Source of the DNA: Zhongshania sp.
Lineage (GTDB): Bacteria; Pseudomonadota; Gammaproteobacteria; Pseudomonadales; Spongiibacteraceae
Assembly: GCA_018066965.1 (NCBI GenBank)
Contig: JAGPVP010000090.1
Location: forward strand, 1-39,860
Reading direction: 5' to 3'
Length of the DNA stretch: 39,860 nt
Position 1 is the stretch's first letter; every line of letters starts with the position of its first letter. The position numbers were made by a program, and so were the translations under genes. Shown here in pieces: positions 15,961-23,111 of this stretch. The notes beneath the pieces were generated by a model. The model was not told where the DNA came from, searched no databases, and saw nothing but the letters and a program-made list of their open reading frames with translations.

Positions 15961-17568
15961 TTAGATGCGCAATACGCCGTAACGCTGATCTTCAATCGGT
16001 GCATTCATCGCGGTGGCAATCGCCATACCCAGTGCATTGCGGGTATCGGCTGGATCAATAATGCCGTCATCCCAAATTAACGATGAAGTGTAGTAAGCGC
16101 TACTTTGATGCTCGTAATCGTCAGTTACATCGCTGTAAATTTTTGCACGCTCTTCATCGCTCAGGGTTTTACCTTCGCGCTCAAGCTGAGTGGTTTTAAT
16201 GGTCGCCAAAGTTTTTGCTGCTTGCTCGCCACCCATTACCGAAATTTCGCTATTGGGCCAGCTGAACAAGAAGCGGCTGTCAAAGGCGCGACCACACATG
16301 CCGTAGTTACCAGCGCCGTAAGAGCCATTGGTCATAATGGTGAACTTAGGCACTTCGCTACCCGCTTGTACCATGATCATTTTGGCGCCGTCTTTAGTAA
16401 TACCTTCGCGCTCGTATTCGCGGCCAACCATATAACCGGTGATATTCTGCAAGAACACCAGCGGCGTTTTATTCTGGTTACACAGCTGAATAAAGTGCGA
16501 CGCCTTTTTAGAGCTATCGTTAAACAGAATACCGTTGTTGCCGATAATGCCCACTTTATAACCCCAGATATGCGCAAAGCCGCAGATCAAGGTTTTGCCG
16601 TAGGCGGGCTGGTACTCGTGGAAACGGCTGCCATCTACAACACGGGCAATCACTTCCATCATGTCGAACTGAGTTTTGATATTGGCTGGGATAATGCCGT
16701 ACAACTCTTTAGGGTCGTAATACGGTGCTTCCGGCGCCTGCTGCTGGGCATCCCATTTTTTGGTTTTGCTCCACTGGGCAACGATCTCGCGACCAATGGC
16801 AATGGCTTCTTCTTCGGTGTCTGCGGGGTAATCGCAAGTGCCACTTACAGAGGTGTGCATGTCTGCACCTCCCAGCTCTTCAACCGTGACTTCTTCGCCG
16901 GTTGCCGCTTTAACTAATGGCGGCCCACCGAGGAATACTGCGCCGGTGCCGCGAACGATGACGCTGTAATCACTTAAGGCCGGTACATAAGCACCACCCG
17001 CGGTGCAGTGGCCAAATACCAAGGACAACTGCTTGCAACCCATTTTGCTAAGAATGGCTTGGTTGCGGAAAATACGACCAGCAAAATATTTATCGCCAAA
17101 CAGTTCAGACTGCAGCGGCAAGAAACCACCAGCGCTGTCGCACAAGTGAATAACAGGCAGGTGATTCTCAATGGCGATATCCATGGCGCGAACAATCTTT
17201 TTGATTGTCATTGGATACCATGCACCACCTTTTACCGTGCTGTCGTTGGCGTGAATCAATACTTCACGGCCACAAACAATACCAATACCGGTGATGCAGC
17301 TTGCCGATGGCGAATCGCCGTCGTAGTGCTCGCCCGCCGCCAAGGTAGACAGTTCCAAAAAGGGCGTGCCTGGATCGAGCAACATTTCTAAACGCTCACG
17401 CGGTAACATTTTACCTTGGCGCGCCAAGCGGTCTAAATCCCGCTGGGGACGCTCGTGGCGAGCGGCGTTTTGGCGGCGATGAAACTCGCCCAAACGCGCT
17501 TCGTTAGCTTTAAGGTTTTCTTGGTACTCTGGCGAGTTAATGTTAACTCGCGATTGAATTCTACGCAT
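15961..17568 (-). CDS. Acyl-CoA carboxylase, carboxyltransferase (beta) subunit
   Basis: At 535 residues this is exactly the usual size of methylcrotonyl-CoA carboxylase beta subunits. It contains the crotonase-fold carboxyltransferase domains, with oxyanion-type turns GHCTAGGAYVPALSDY and NGSYGAGNYGMCGRAFDSRF, and the motif VFLGGPPLVKAATGEEVTVEELGGADMH. It should move CO2 from biotin to a 3-methyl-enoyl-CoA. Length and overall sequence fit 3-methylcrotonyl-CoA or geranyl-CoA carboxylase; after GGADMH the sequence TSVSGTCDYPADTEEEA does not look like the typical leucine-pathway enzyme as I remember it. No hydroxymethylglutaryl-CoA lyase gene is nearby, which leaves the substrate open. It is co-transcribed with the biotin subunits upstream and the dehydrogenase downstream. 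Confidence 0.9.
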   Translation of the reverse strand: MRRIQSRVNINSPEYQENLKANEARLGEFHRRQNAARHERPQRDLDRLARQGKMLPRERLEMLLDPGTPFLELSTLAAGEHYDGDSPSASCITGIGIVCGREVLIHANDSTVKGGAWYPMTIKKIVRAMDIAIENHLPVIHLCDSAGGFLPLQSELFGDKYFAGRIFRNQAILSKMGCKQLSLVFGHCTAGGAYVPALSDYSVIVRGTGAVFLGGPPLVKAATGEEVTVEELGGADMHTSVSGTCDYPADTEEEAIAIGREIVAQWSKTKKWDAQQQAPEAPYYDPKELYGIIPANIKTQFDMMEVIARVVDGSRFHEYQPAYGKTLICGFAHIWGYKVGIIGNNGILFNDSSKKASHFIQLCNQNKTPLVFLQNITGYMVGREYEREGITKDGAKMIMVQAGSEVPKFTIMTNGSYGAGNYGMCGRAFDSRFLFSWPNSEISVMGGEQAAKTLATIKTTQLEREGKTLSDEERAKIYSDVTDDYEHQSSAYYTSSLIWDDGIIDPADTRNALGMAIATAMNAPIEDQRYGVLRI

Positions 17569-17609
17569 GGCGATAGTCCAGCCGATATCAATGAATGTCA
17601 GAAGTGAAT

Positions 17610-18098
17610 TTATTCGCTCTCAATTTCAACAAGAACATCGTCTTTGTTGAATTCGGAACCTTCACTCACGTGTATACGTCCAACAACGCCGTCACAGGCC
17701 GCTCTAACGGTCGATTGTAATTTCATACTTTCGATAGTCAGTAATTTATCGCCTTCAACGACAGTGTCGCCTTCGGCAACCAGCACTTCAACCACAACGC
17801 CAGGCATTGGTGCGCTAATAGCACCGGCACCAGCGCTCGCGCCGGAGGCCGCAGCGCGAGGATCAACAGCGGTAACCTTGAAATAATGGCTAGCCATTTT
17901 GATATAGATGTCGTCACCGTCGCGAGCAACCCAAGACTCATAGCTGCGCCCGTCTAGCGTTAAGGTGCAACGTCCTTCGCGGCCGTGATCAAAAACAACG
18001 CGGCAATTCTGCTCGCCAATGGCCAAAATAAGTTCATCGGCCATGCTGCGCGGCGCAACTTTAACCAGCTCTTCGCCAATTTTGAATGTGTATCTCAA
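17610..18098 (-). CDS. Biotin carboxyl carrier protein of the acyl-CoA carboxylase (split alpha subunit)
   Basis: The 162-residue product has an N-terminal beta-rich part (1-75) resembling the BT-like linker of methylcrotonyl-type carboxylases, an Ala/Gly-rich hinge (81-93, AAASGASAGAGA), and a biotinyl domain (94-162). Biotin should attach to Lys126 in TIESMKLQ; the common form is EAMKM, so the Ala-to-Ser and final Met-to-Leu changes are unusual but keep Met-Lys. The start is TTG at 18098, one base after the carboxylase stop (TGAGTTG), with GGAGA about 7 bases upstream, implying translational coupling. An internal ATG at residue 19 is a weaker alternative. In most MCC enzymes this domain is fused to the biotin carboxylase. 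Confidence 0.85.
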   Translation of the reverse strand: MRYTFKIGEELVKVAPRSMADELILAIGEQNCRVVFDHGREGRCTLTLDGRSYESWVARDGDDIYIKMASHYFKVTAVDPRAAASGASAGAGAISAPMPGVVVEVLVAEGDTVVEGDKLLTIESMKLQSTVRAACDGVVGRIHVSEGSEFNKDDVLVEIESE

Positions 18099-18099
18099 C

Positions 18100-19587
18100 T
18101 CAGTTTCTCCATTCTTTCATGAGGCGGTATGGATAAGGCACTTCATCCATCATTGCCACAAATTGACGATCACTCAGCGCGGCCGTAGCTAATACAGCGG
18201 TTTGCAAATCGGCACTCAGCGCATCTGGCCCAAGGTCAGCCGCGTGGTCTTTGATAAAACCAGTATTCGTCTCGCCGGCAATAAACGCGGGGTGACGAAG
18301 CAGGCGGCCAAGGTAATCTGAATTAGTCTCAACACCGAGCAACACAAACTGCTCTAGCGCCTCACCGGCACGGGCAATTGCCGCGTCGCGATCTTCAGCG
18401 TGAACAATGAGCTTGGCGATCATGGAGTCAAAGGCGGTACCGACTTTTTGACCTTCGTAACTGCCACTGTCAAAGCGCATGCCTTCGCCAACTGGCGGAC
18501 GCAACATGAGAACCTTACCCGCAGCAGGCGCAAAGTCGTCGTCGGGAATTTCTGCGCAAATACGGCATTCAATAGCATGACCGACCTGCTTAATCTCTTC
18601 TTGGCTGTAGCTCAGGGGATGGCCCATGGCAATCCGCACTTGCTCTGCAACCAGATCAACACCAGTAACCATTTCGGTAATGGGATGCTCTACCTGAATA
18701 CGGGTATTCATTTCCAAGAAGTAGTAATCGCCATTAGGGGCGAAAATAAACTCGATGGTACCGGCACCGGTGTAATTGGTTGCCTTGGCGATACCCACTG
18801 CTGATTCGCAAATATCTTTGCGCAGCTCTGGGGTCAGCGCTGGGGACGGCGTCTCTTCAATTACCTTTTGGAAACGGCGCTGAATAGAGCACTCGCGCTC
18901 CCACAAGTGCACGCAATTGCCGTGCTCATCGCCTAATACCTGTACTTCGATATGGCGTGGGCTTTCGATGTAGCGCTCTGCGTATACACGCGGATCACCA
19001 AAGTAACGCTGGGCTTCTACTTTTGCGGTCGCAACGATGTCACGCAAGCCGTCGGCTTCGCGAACAATCTGCATACCTTTACCACCGCCGCCAGCAGAGG
19101 CTTTAATCAAAACTGGGAAGCCAATTTCGATAATGCTGGCAATCAGTTTGTCTTCGTCGCCATCATCTATAACTGAAGGCGCGATAGGGAAGCCGCGCTC
19201 GGCAACAAAGTCGCGCGAGCCAATTTTGTCGCCCATCAAGTTCATCACTTCTGGGCGCGGCCCTATAAAGCAAACACCCGCGGCGTCTAGCGCGCGAACA
19301 AAAGCCGCGTTCTCAGCCAAAAAGCCATAACCAGGATGCACCGCATCGACGCCGTGTGTTTTGCACAGCTCAACAATCTGCGGAATATCTAGATAGGCAC
19401 TGACAGGTGTATCACCGAAGACCTCAAAGGCCTCGTCGGCAAAACTGAGCGCAGGGCTTTCAATTTCTTGACGGTGATAAAGGACGGCAGACTGCAAGCC
19501 AAGATCCTTTAGCGTGCGCAAGATCCGCATCGCAATTTCGCCACGGTTAGCGACCAAAACTTTTTTAAAACTTCGTACAGCTGACAT
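18100..19587 (-). CDS. Biotin carboxylase subunit of the acyl-CoA carboxylase
   Basis: I choose the ATG at 19587 (MSAVRSFKKVLVANRGEIA), which has TGGAAA upstream and fits the promoter at 19621-19649; the longer frame to 19632 would begin inside that promoter. The product is about 495 residues. Visible are the biotin carboxylase N-domain (VLVANRGEIAMRILRT, VHPGYGFLAENA), the ATP-grasp glycine loop (KASAGGGGKGMQIV), the catalytic segment FLEMNTRIQVEHPITEMVTG and the C-domain (AIECRICAEIPDDDF). It carboxylates biotin using ATP and bicarbonate. It ends after the biotin carboxylase domain with a roughly 40-residue tail, because the carrier is a separate gene. It is the first gene of the five-gene operon. 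Confidence 0.92.
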   Translation of the reverse strand: MSAVRSFKKVLVANRGEIAMRILRTLKDLGLQSAVLYHRQEIESPALSFADEAFEVFGDTPVSAYLDIPQIVELCKTHGVDAVHPGYGFLAENAAFVRALDAAGVCFIGPRPEVMNLMGDKIGSRDFVAERGFPIAPSVIDDGDEDKLIASIIEIGFPVLIKASAGGGGKGMQIVREADGLRDIVATAKVEAQRYFGDPRVYAERYIESPRHIEVQVLGDEHGNCVHLWERECSIQRRFQKVIEETPSPALTPELRKDICESAVGIAKATNYTGAGTIEFIFAPNGDYYFLEMNTRIQVEHPITEMVTGVDLVAEQVRIAMGHPLSYSQEEIKQVGHAIECRICAEIPDDDFAPAAGKVLMLRPPVGEGMRFDSGSYEGQKVGTAFDSMIAKLIVHAEDRDAAIARAGEALEQFVLLGVETNSDYLGRLLRHPAFIAGETNTGFIKDHAADLGPDALSADLQTAVLATAALSDRQFVAMMDEVPYPYRLMKEWRN

Positions 19588-19620
19588 TGAATTTTCCAGT
19601 GTGCTTAGTTGACAACAATA

Positions 19621-19650
19621 TTTATACAACACAATTGAGTATCACTCAAT
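19621..19650 (-). promoter_or_regulatory. Promoter of the carboxylase operon with 17-bp TetR-type operator
   Basis: On the minus strand TTGAGT (19644-19649), a 17-bp spacer and TATAAA (19621-19626) form a good sigma70 promoter, with a start expected near 19614. The inverted repeat ATTGAGTATCACTCAAT (19634-19650, as read on the plus strand) covers the -35 box and half of the spacer. The same ATTGAG-N5-CTCAAT motif lies at 20205-20221 over the divergent promoter, so one repressor, probably the TetR at 21909, should control both. Confidence 0.7.
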
Positions 19651-19842
19651 ATAAATGATAAATAAACCTAAAATCAAACCTTGTCTGGGTTAAAAATTAA
19701 AACAAATATTGGTATAAGCTGTAATATCAATTACTTAACTGGGTCATTAGCACTATTGATGACATCTCAATAAATTCAAGGATTTATTCAAACCATACCT
19801 TGAAAAGGTCGCGCTCCTGCCACCAACTAACACCACTACACC

Positions 19843-19935
19843 CTAGAATAAAAAAACCCGCCAATAACGGCGGGAAAGAATCGCACCTGGAAGGGCACTT
19901 GCTCCGCGTCGCGCGATCATAAGAGCACGCGGCAT
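19843..19935 (-). CDS. Possible 30-residue peptide overlapping a terminator
   Basis: ATG at 19935 has GAGG 8 bases upstream on the minus strand. The frame MPRALMIARRGASALPGAIL followed by SRRYWRVFLF runs through the terminator hairpin and stops (TAG) just beyond the T run. It lies wholly inside the predicted small transcript. It may be a leader-type peptide, a dual-function RNA or chance; no run of one regulatory amino acid is present. Confidence 0.25.
   Translation of the reverse strand: MPRALMIARRGASALPGAILSRRYWRVFLF
19850..19874 (-). terminator. Intrinsic terminator on the minus strand
   Basis: Minus-strand CCCGCC, loop GTTATT, GGCGGG is followed directly by seven T residues. There is no T run on the plus-strand side, so it acts in the minus direction. 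No protein gene of normal size lies just upstream on that strand, which is why a small RNA is proposed. Confidence 0.75.
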
Positions 19936-19974
19936 AATTCAGCCTCAAAAACTATAGTCATCGACTATTGAGTT
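19850..19974 (-). ncRNA. Probable small RNA of about 125 nt upstream of the carboxylase operon
   Basis: A near-consensus promoter (19981-20009) and an intrinsic terminator (19850-19874) bound this minus-strand stretch. The expected transcript begins near 19974. It contains a 5' hairpin (ATAGTC-GAT-GACTAT), a possible second stem (CCGCGT pairing with ACGCGG) and the terminator hairpin. The carboxylase operon has its own promoter further downstream, so this looks like an independent RNA rather than just a leader. I do not recognise the RNA family. Confidence 0.5.
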
Positions 19975-19980
19975 AAAATT

Positions 19981-20009
19981 AATATAATAGATACTGACCA
20001 AACAATCAA
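19981..20009 (-). promoter_or_regulatory. Promoter of the predicted small RNA
   Basis: Minus strand: -35 TTGATT (20004-20009), 17-bp spacer, -10 TATATT (19981-19986). Two mismatches to consensus in the -35 and one in the -10, with ideal spacing. Confidence 0.55.
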
Positions 20010-20204
20010 TATATCATACCATTACTCTTAATCTGTTTTTGACGCAAGGCGCGAAAATGATACCCTCGCCGACTCACCACAACATCGATAAAAATTCATA
20101 ACTCATTGTTTTTAAATTATTTTATTCTTAGGCTAACGATAAATAGCCCGCCTTTACACACACTTCCATCAACGCTAAGAGCATGCCAGCACAGCAATGA
20201 CAAT

Positions 20205-20234
20205 ATTGAGCTTTACTCAATTATAAGCTAAATT
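20205..20234 (+). promoter_or_regulatory. Promoter of the SDR-isomerase-TetR operon with the shared operator
   Basis: ATTGAGCTTTACTCAAT (20205-20221) has the same 6-bp arms and 5-bp spacing as the operator at 19634-19650. A -35 box TTGAGC (20206-20211), 17-bp spacer and -10 box TAAATT (20229-20234) give a transcript start near 20241 and a short leader before the GTG at 20264. The operator sits over the -35 exactly as in the divergent promoter. Confidence 0.65.
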
Positions 20235-20263
20235 ACGACCAAACCCTGCGAAAGGAAAGCATC

Positions 20264-21070
20264 GTGTTCAAAGAAAATACCCTAGAAGGCAAAGTTGCAT
20301 TCATCTCTGGCGGCACCAGTGGCATTAATCTGGGCATCGCTAAATCTATGGCCAAACTCGGCGCAAAAGTTAGCGTTATTGGTCGCGACCTAGAAAAGGC
20401 ACAAAAAGCCGCGGCAGAAATTAGCGCAGTGGGTACACATGAGGCTCTGGCATTCAGCGCCGACGTGCGCGATTACGCCGCAGTGGATGGCGCCATTGTC
20501 GCTACCGTCGAGAAATTCGGCCCCCTCGATATCGTGGTTGCAGGCGCCGCGGGTAATTTCTTTGCGCCAGCGGTGGACATCAGCCCCAACGGATTTAAGA
20601 CCATTATCGATATCGATCTTATTGGCAGCTACCACGTATTTCGCGCCGCCTTCGATCACTGCACCAAACCCGGTGCGCGTTTTATTGCCATTACTGCGCC
20701 GCAAGCGGTTAACCCAACACCACTGCAAGCGCATGTGTGCGCAGCCAAAGCAGGCGTAAATGCACTACTTAAAACATTAGCTATGGAATGGGGTCCAGCG
20801 GGGATCTGCGTTAACGGTATTGCACCGGGACTGACGGCAGAAACCGAGGGCCTGAAACGCTTATTTGCCACTGAGCCCGCCGCAGGAAAAAAACTTGTCG
20901 ATGCATTACCGCTGCGCTACCTCGGCTCGGTCGATGACATTGGCGCCGCTGCAGTTTATTTAAGTAGCGATCTCGGCAAATACATCACCGGCACAATTCT
21001 AGATATCGATGGCGGCTACCAAATAGGTGACGCAACCGTCGACTGCCTAACCTCAAGCAAAAAAAGCTAG
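20264..21070 (+). CDS. SDR oxidoreductase, 2,4-dienoyl-CoA reductase (DECR)-like
   Basis: The 268-residue product starts at GTG, supported by AAAGGAAAG upstream. The cofactor loop is SGGTSGINLGIA near residue 15 (GIN in place of the usual GIG), followed by SVIGRDLEKAQ and VAGAAGNFFAPAVDISPNGF. At the YxxxK position it reads AHVCAAKAG, so Lys is kept but Tyr is replaced by Val. This matches the DECR-type branch of the SDR family, which reduces 2,4-dienoyl-CoA or related unsaturated acyl-CoA with NADPH. The C-terminus has the usual ITGTILDIDGGYQIG. It is the first gene of the plus operon and overlaps no other gene; the isomerase follows 9 bp later. Confidence 0.83.
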   Translation: MFKENTLEGKVAFISGGTSGINLGIAKSMAKLGAKVSVIGRDLEKAQKAAAEISAVGTHEALAFSADVRDYAAVDGAIVATVEKFGPLDIVVAGAAGNFFAPAVDISPNGFKTIIDIDLIGSYHVFRAAFDHCTKPGARFIAITAPQAVNPTPLQAHVCAAKAGVNALLKTLAMEWGPAGICVNGIAPGLTAETEGLKRLFATEPAAGKKLVDALPLRYLGSVDDIGAAAVYLSSDLGKYITGTILDIDGGYQIGDATVDCLTSSKKS

Positions 21071-21079
21071 GGACAAAAT

Positions 21080-21871
21080 ATGATTGAAATTAGCGACAAA
21101 GATTATGTGCGCACTATTACACTAAACGACCCCGCCTCGTTCAATAGCATTACCGAAGAGTCCGCCAACGCCTTGCTAGATGCATTGCGAGCAGCAGTGG
21201 CCGACGACAAAATACGCGCGGTGCTATTGACCGGTAATGGTAAGTTTTTCTGCGCGGGCGGCAATCTTAAAAACTTTATGGCCCAGGAAGGACCTCTAGA
21301 CGCCTATGTTAATAAGGCCATTGAAGATACTTATAATCCCTTAGCTGAATACATGATGGCAATGCCAATTCCCGTGGTATCCGCCATCAACGGCCCAGCC
21401 ATCGGCGCCGGTGTTGGGCTTGGCCTGAATGCCGACATCGTTTTAGCGGCTAAATCTGCTTATTTTTCTCTACCATTTGTACCAAAACTCGGTGTAGTTC
21501 CAGATATGGGCTGCTCCTGGCTGGTTACTCGCGGCTTGAATTATAATCAGGCACTGGCACTGTTTTTAACCGGTGAAGCCTTATCAGCAGAGGACGCTGC
21601 GCGTTCAGGAATGATCTGGAAGTGTGTTGACGATGACGCGCTAATGACCGAAGCTTCGGTTCTTGCCGCAAACTTAGCCAAACTCGCGCCCGCAGCAATA
21701 CGCAGAACCAAAGAGTCTTTGCGTTCTGCCTGTGAAAGCAGTTTCAGCACACAGTTAAAATTAGAGCAGCAATTACAAACCGCAAGCTTTGGCACCAAAG
21801 CCTTTCAAGAGGGGCTTCGTTCATTTAAAGAGCGACGCGAAGCTGATTTTATTGCACACGGGGACGATTGA
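21080..21871 (+). CDS. Enoyl-CoA hydratase/isomerase family protein, PaaG-like isomerase
   Basis: The 263-residue crotonase-fold protein has oxyanion-hole segments FFCAGGNLKNF (56-66) and NGPAIGAGVGLGLNADIVLA (104-123). The two hydratase glutamates of classic crotonase are absent: the first position is Gly114 in GAGVGLGL, and the second lies in SLPFVPKLGVVPD. The Asp of VPDMG (Asp142) aligns with the catalytic Asp of PaaG-like delta3-delta2 isomerases. Double-bond isomerisation of an enoyl-CoA is thus more likely than hydration. With the preceding DECR-like SDR this makes a set for handling pre-existing double bonds in an acyl chain. It lies between the SDR and the TetR in one operon. Confidence 0.8.
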   Translation: MIEISDKDYVRTITLNDPASFNSITEESANALLDALRAAVADDKIRAVLLTGNGKFFCAGGNLKNFMAQEGPLDAYVNKAIEDTYNPLAEYMMAMPIPVVSAINGPAIGAGVGLGLNADIVLAAKSAYFSLPFVPKLGVVPDMGCSWLVTRGLNYNQALALFLTGEALSAEDAARSGMIWKCVDDDALMTEASVLAANLAKLAPAAIRRTKESLRSACESSFSTQLKLEQQLQTASFGTKAFQEGLRSFKERREADFIAHGDD

Positions 21872-21908
21872 CGCTCCCCTTTGCGATAGCGCACTAAAGA
21901 GATAACAC

Positions 21909-22589
21909 GTGACCACAAAAGTAAAAAAGCCCGGCACCCGCACACGTCTTTCACGTGAGCACCGAGAACGAGAGATTGTTAGCGCCGCCCGCAAGGTTTT
22001 TATTAATCGCGGCTACGAAGACGCCACCATCGCAGAAATTGCCGATGCCGTCGGTGTAGTTGAGGGTACCGTCTTACATTATTTTAAAAGTAAGCGTGCG
22101 CTAATGGTTAAGGTCATCGAAGAATTTTACGAAGACATTACGGCTACGATGGAAGGCGGGGTAGTCGCTATCTCTGGCGCACAAAACAAACTGCGCTACA
22201 TTATTCATACCCACATGTCCTTCCTGCATAACAATAGCGATCTCTGCACGGTTATCTTGAACGAATCTCGCGGCTCGCAAACTGAGCTGCTTGAAAAGGT
22301 TCACAGCTTTAACCGCCGTTACAGCCACGTTGTTATTGACGTTGTTCGAGAAGGAAAACAAAGCGGCGAAATTGCCGAGTCCGCCTCGCCGGTACTTATT
22401 CGCAACGTCGTATTCGGTGCTATCGAACATTATTTATGGGATATCGTCGCTGGCACTAAGCGCGAAGATAGCGAAGTTATCGCGGATCAACTCACCCATT
22501 TAATCTTTAATGGGATTGTCAGTAGCACTGAAAATTCACGAGGTGAAATAAACTACCTCATTACTAAACTCAATAAACTGATCGACTAA
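21909..22589 (+). CDS. TetR/AcrR-family regulator of the divergent acyl-CoA operons
   Basis: The product is 226 residues from a GTG start. The N-terminal domain is typical: REREIVSAARKVFINRGYEDATIAEIADAVGVVEGTVLHYFKSKRALM (residues 19-66), with an Arg/Lys-rich lead-in. The C-terminal helical domain should bind an acyl-CoA-like ligand. The gene is embedded in the SDR-isomerase operon, and the two operators ATTGAG-N5-CTCAAT at 19634 and 20205 flank the divergent promoters, so it probably represses both operons, including its own. TetR regulators of this type (for example LiuQ or AtuR of branched-chain and terpene catabolism) play this role elsewhere; which is closest cannot be judged here. Confidence 0.85.
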   Translation: MTTKVKKPGTRTRLSREHREREIVSAARKVFINRGYEDATIAEIADAVGVVEGTVLHYFKSKRALMVKVIEEFYEDITATMEGGVVAISGAQNKLRYIIHTHMSFLHNNSDLCTVILNESRGSQTELLEKVHSFNRRYSHVVIDVVREGKQSGEIAESASPVLIRNVVFGAIEHYLWDIVAGTKREDSEVIADQLTHLIFNGIVSSTENSRGEINYLITKLNKLID

Positions 22590-22614
22590 TAAATCAAACA
22601 TCAGAGGGAGATAT

Positions 22615-23034
22615 ATGAGTAACGACACCAACTACAAAGGTCAATGCGCTTGCGGCGATTTTAGCTATACCTGCAGCGGCGAACCCGCTAGTGTTATGGC
22701 CTGTCACTGCCGAGATTGCCAATATGCTTCTGGCAGCGCCTTCGCCACTGTTGCATTCTTCCCAAAAGCCAGCTGCGAAATGTCTGGCGAAACAAAAGTC
22801 TACACAGTGAAAGGCGACGCTGGCATGACCGTAAATCGTCATTTCTGCGGCAACTGCGGCACCCCCCTTTATTCTGTATTATCAGAAATGCCAGACATGC
22901 TTTTTATTAAAGTCGGCTCACTCGACCAACCCGCATCAGTTAAACTTCAAGGCCATATGTGGTGCGCGTCCAAGTTGCCTTGGTTAAAACTAAATGACGG
23001 CTTGATGGAATTACCCGGCAACCCGCCGCTATAA
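22615..23034 (+). CDS. GFA (glutathione-dependent formaldehyde-activating)/CENP-V domain protein
   Basis: The 139-residue product carries the zinc-binding Cys pattern of the GFA fold: CACGDFSYTC (residues 11-20), CHCRDC (31-36) and FCGNCGTPLY (82-91). Many family members bind zinc and possibly glutathione, but few have a proven reaction, and formaldehyde activation should not be assumed. ATG follows GAGGGAGAT, a strong ribosome-binding site. It is the last gene of the plus operon, 25 bp after the TetR, and is followed by a palindromic terminator. Its place suggests an accessory or detoxification role in the acyl-CoA pathway, which is inference. Confidence 0.85.
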   Translation: MSNDTNYKGQCACGDFSYTCSGEPASVMACHCRDCQYASGSAFATVAFFPKASCEMSGETKVYTVKGDAGMTVNRHFCGNCGTPLYSVLSEMPDMLFIKVGSLDQPASVKLQGHMWCASKLPWLKLNDGLMELPGNPPL

Positions 23035-23051
23035 TTTATTTTTAATATTTA

Positions 23052-23093
23052 AAGTCATAAAAAAACCGCCAATTGGCGGTTTTTTTATGACTT
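23052..23093. terminator. Bidirectional intrinsic terminator, 42-bp perfect palindrome
   Basis: The sequence reads identically on both strands over 42 bp: an AAGTCATA edge, seven A, CCGCCAATTGGCGG, seven T, and the complementary edge. It lies between the convergent GFA (plus) and acyl-CoA ligase (minus) genes and gives both transcripts a GC stem followed by a T run. Confidence 0.9.
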
Positions 23094-23111
23094 GCTAAGG
23101 GAGTCAAAGGT

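Noticed and set aside
16105..16917. A 270-codon open frame on the plus strand
   Set aside because: It is antisense to the carboxyltransferase gene, whose sequence is clearly conserved; no ribosome-binding site or recognisable product.
19588..19632. Upstream start of the biotin carboxylase at 19632
   Set aside because: That start would fall inside the predicted promoter, and the ATG at 19587 matches the family start.
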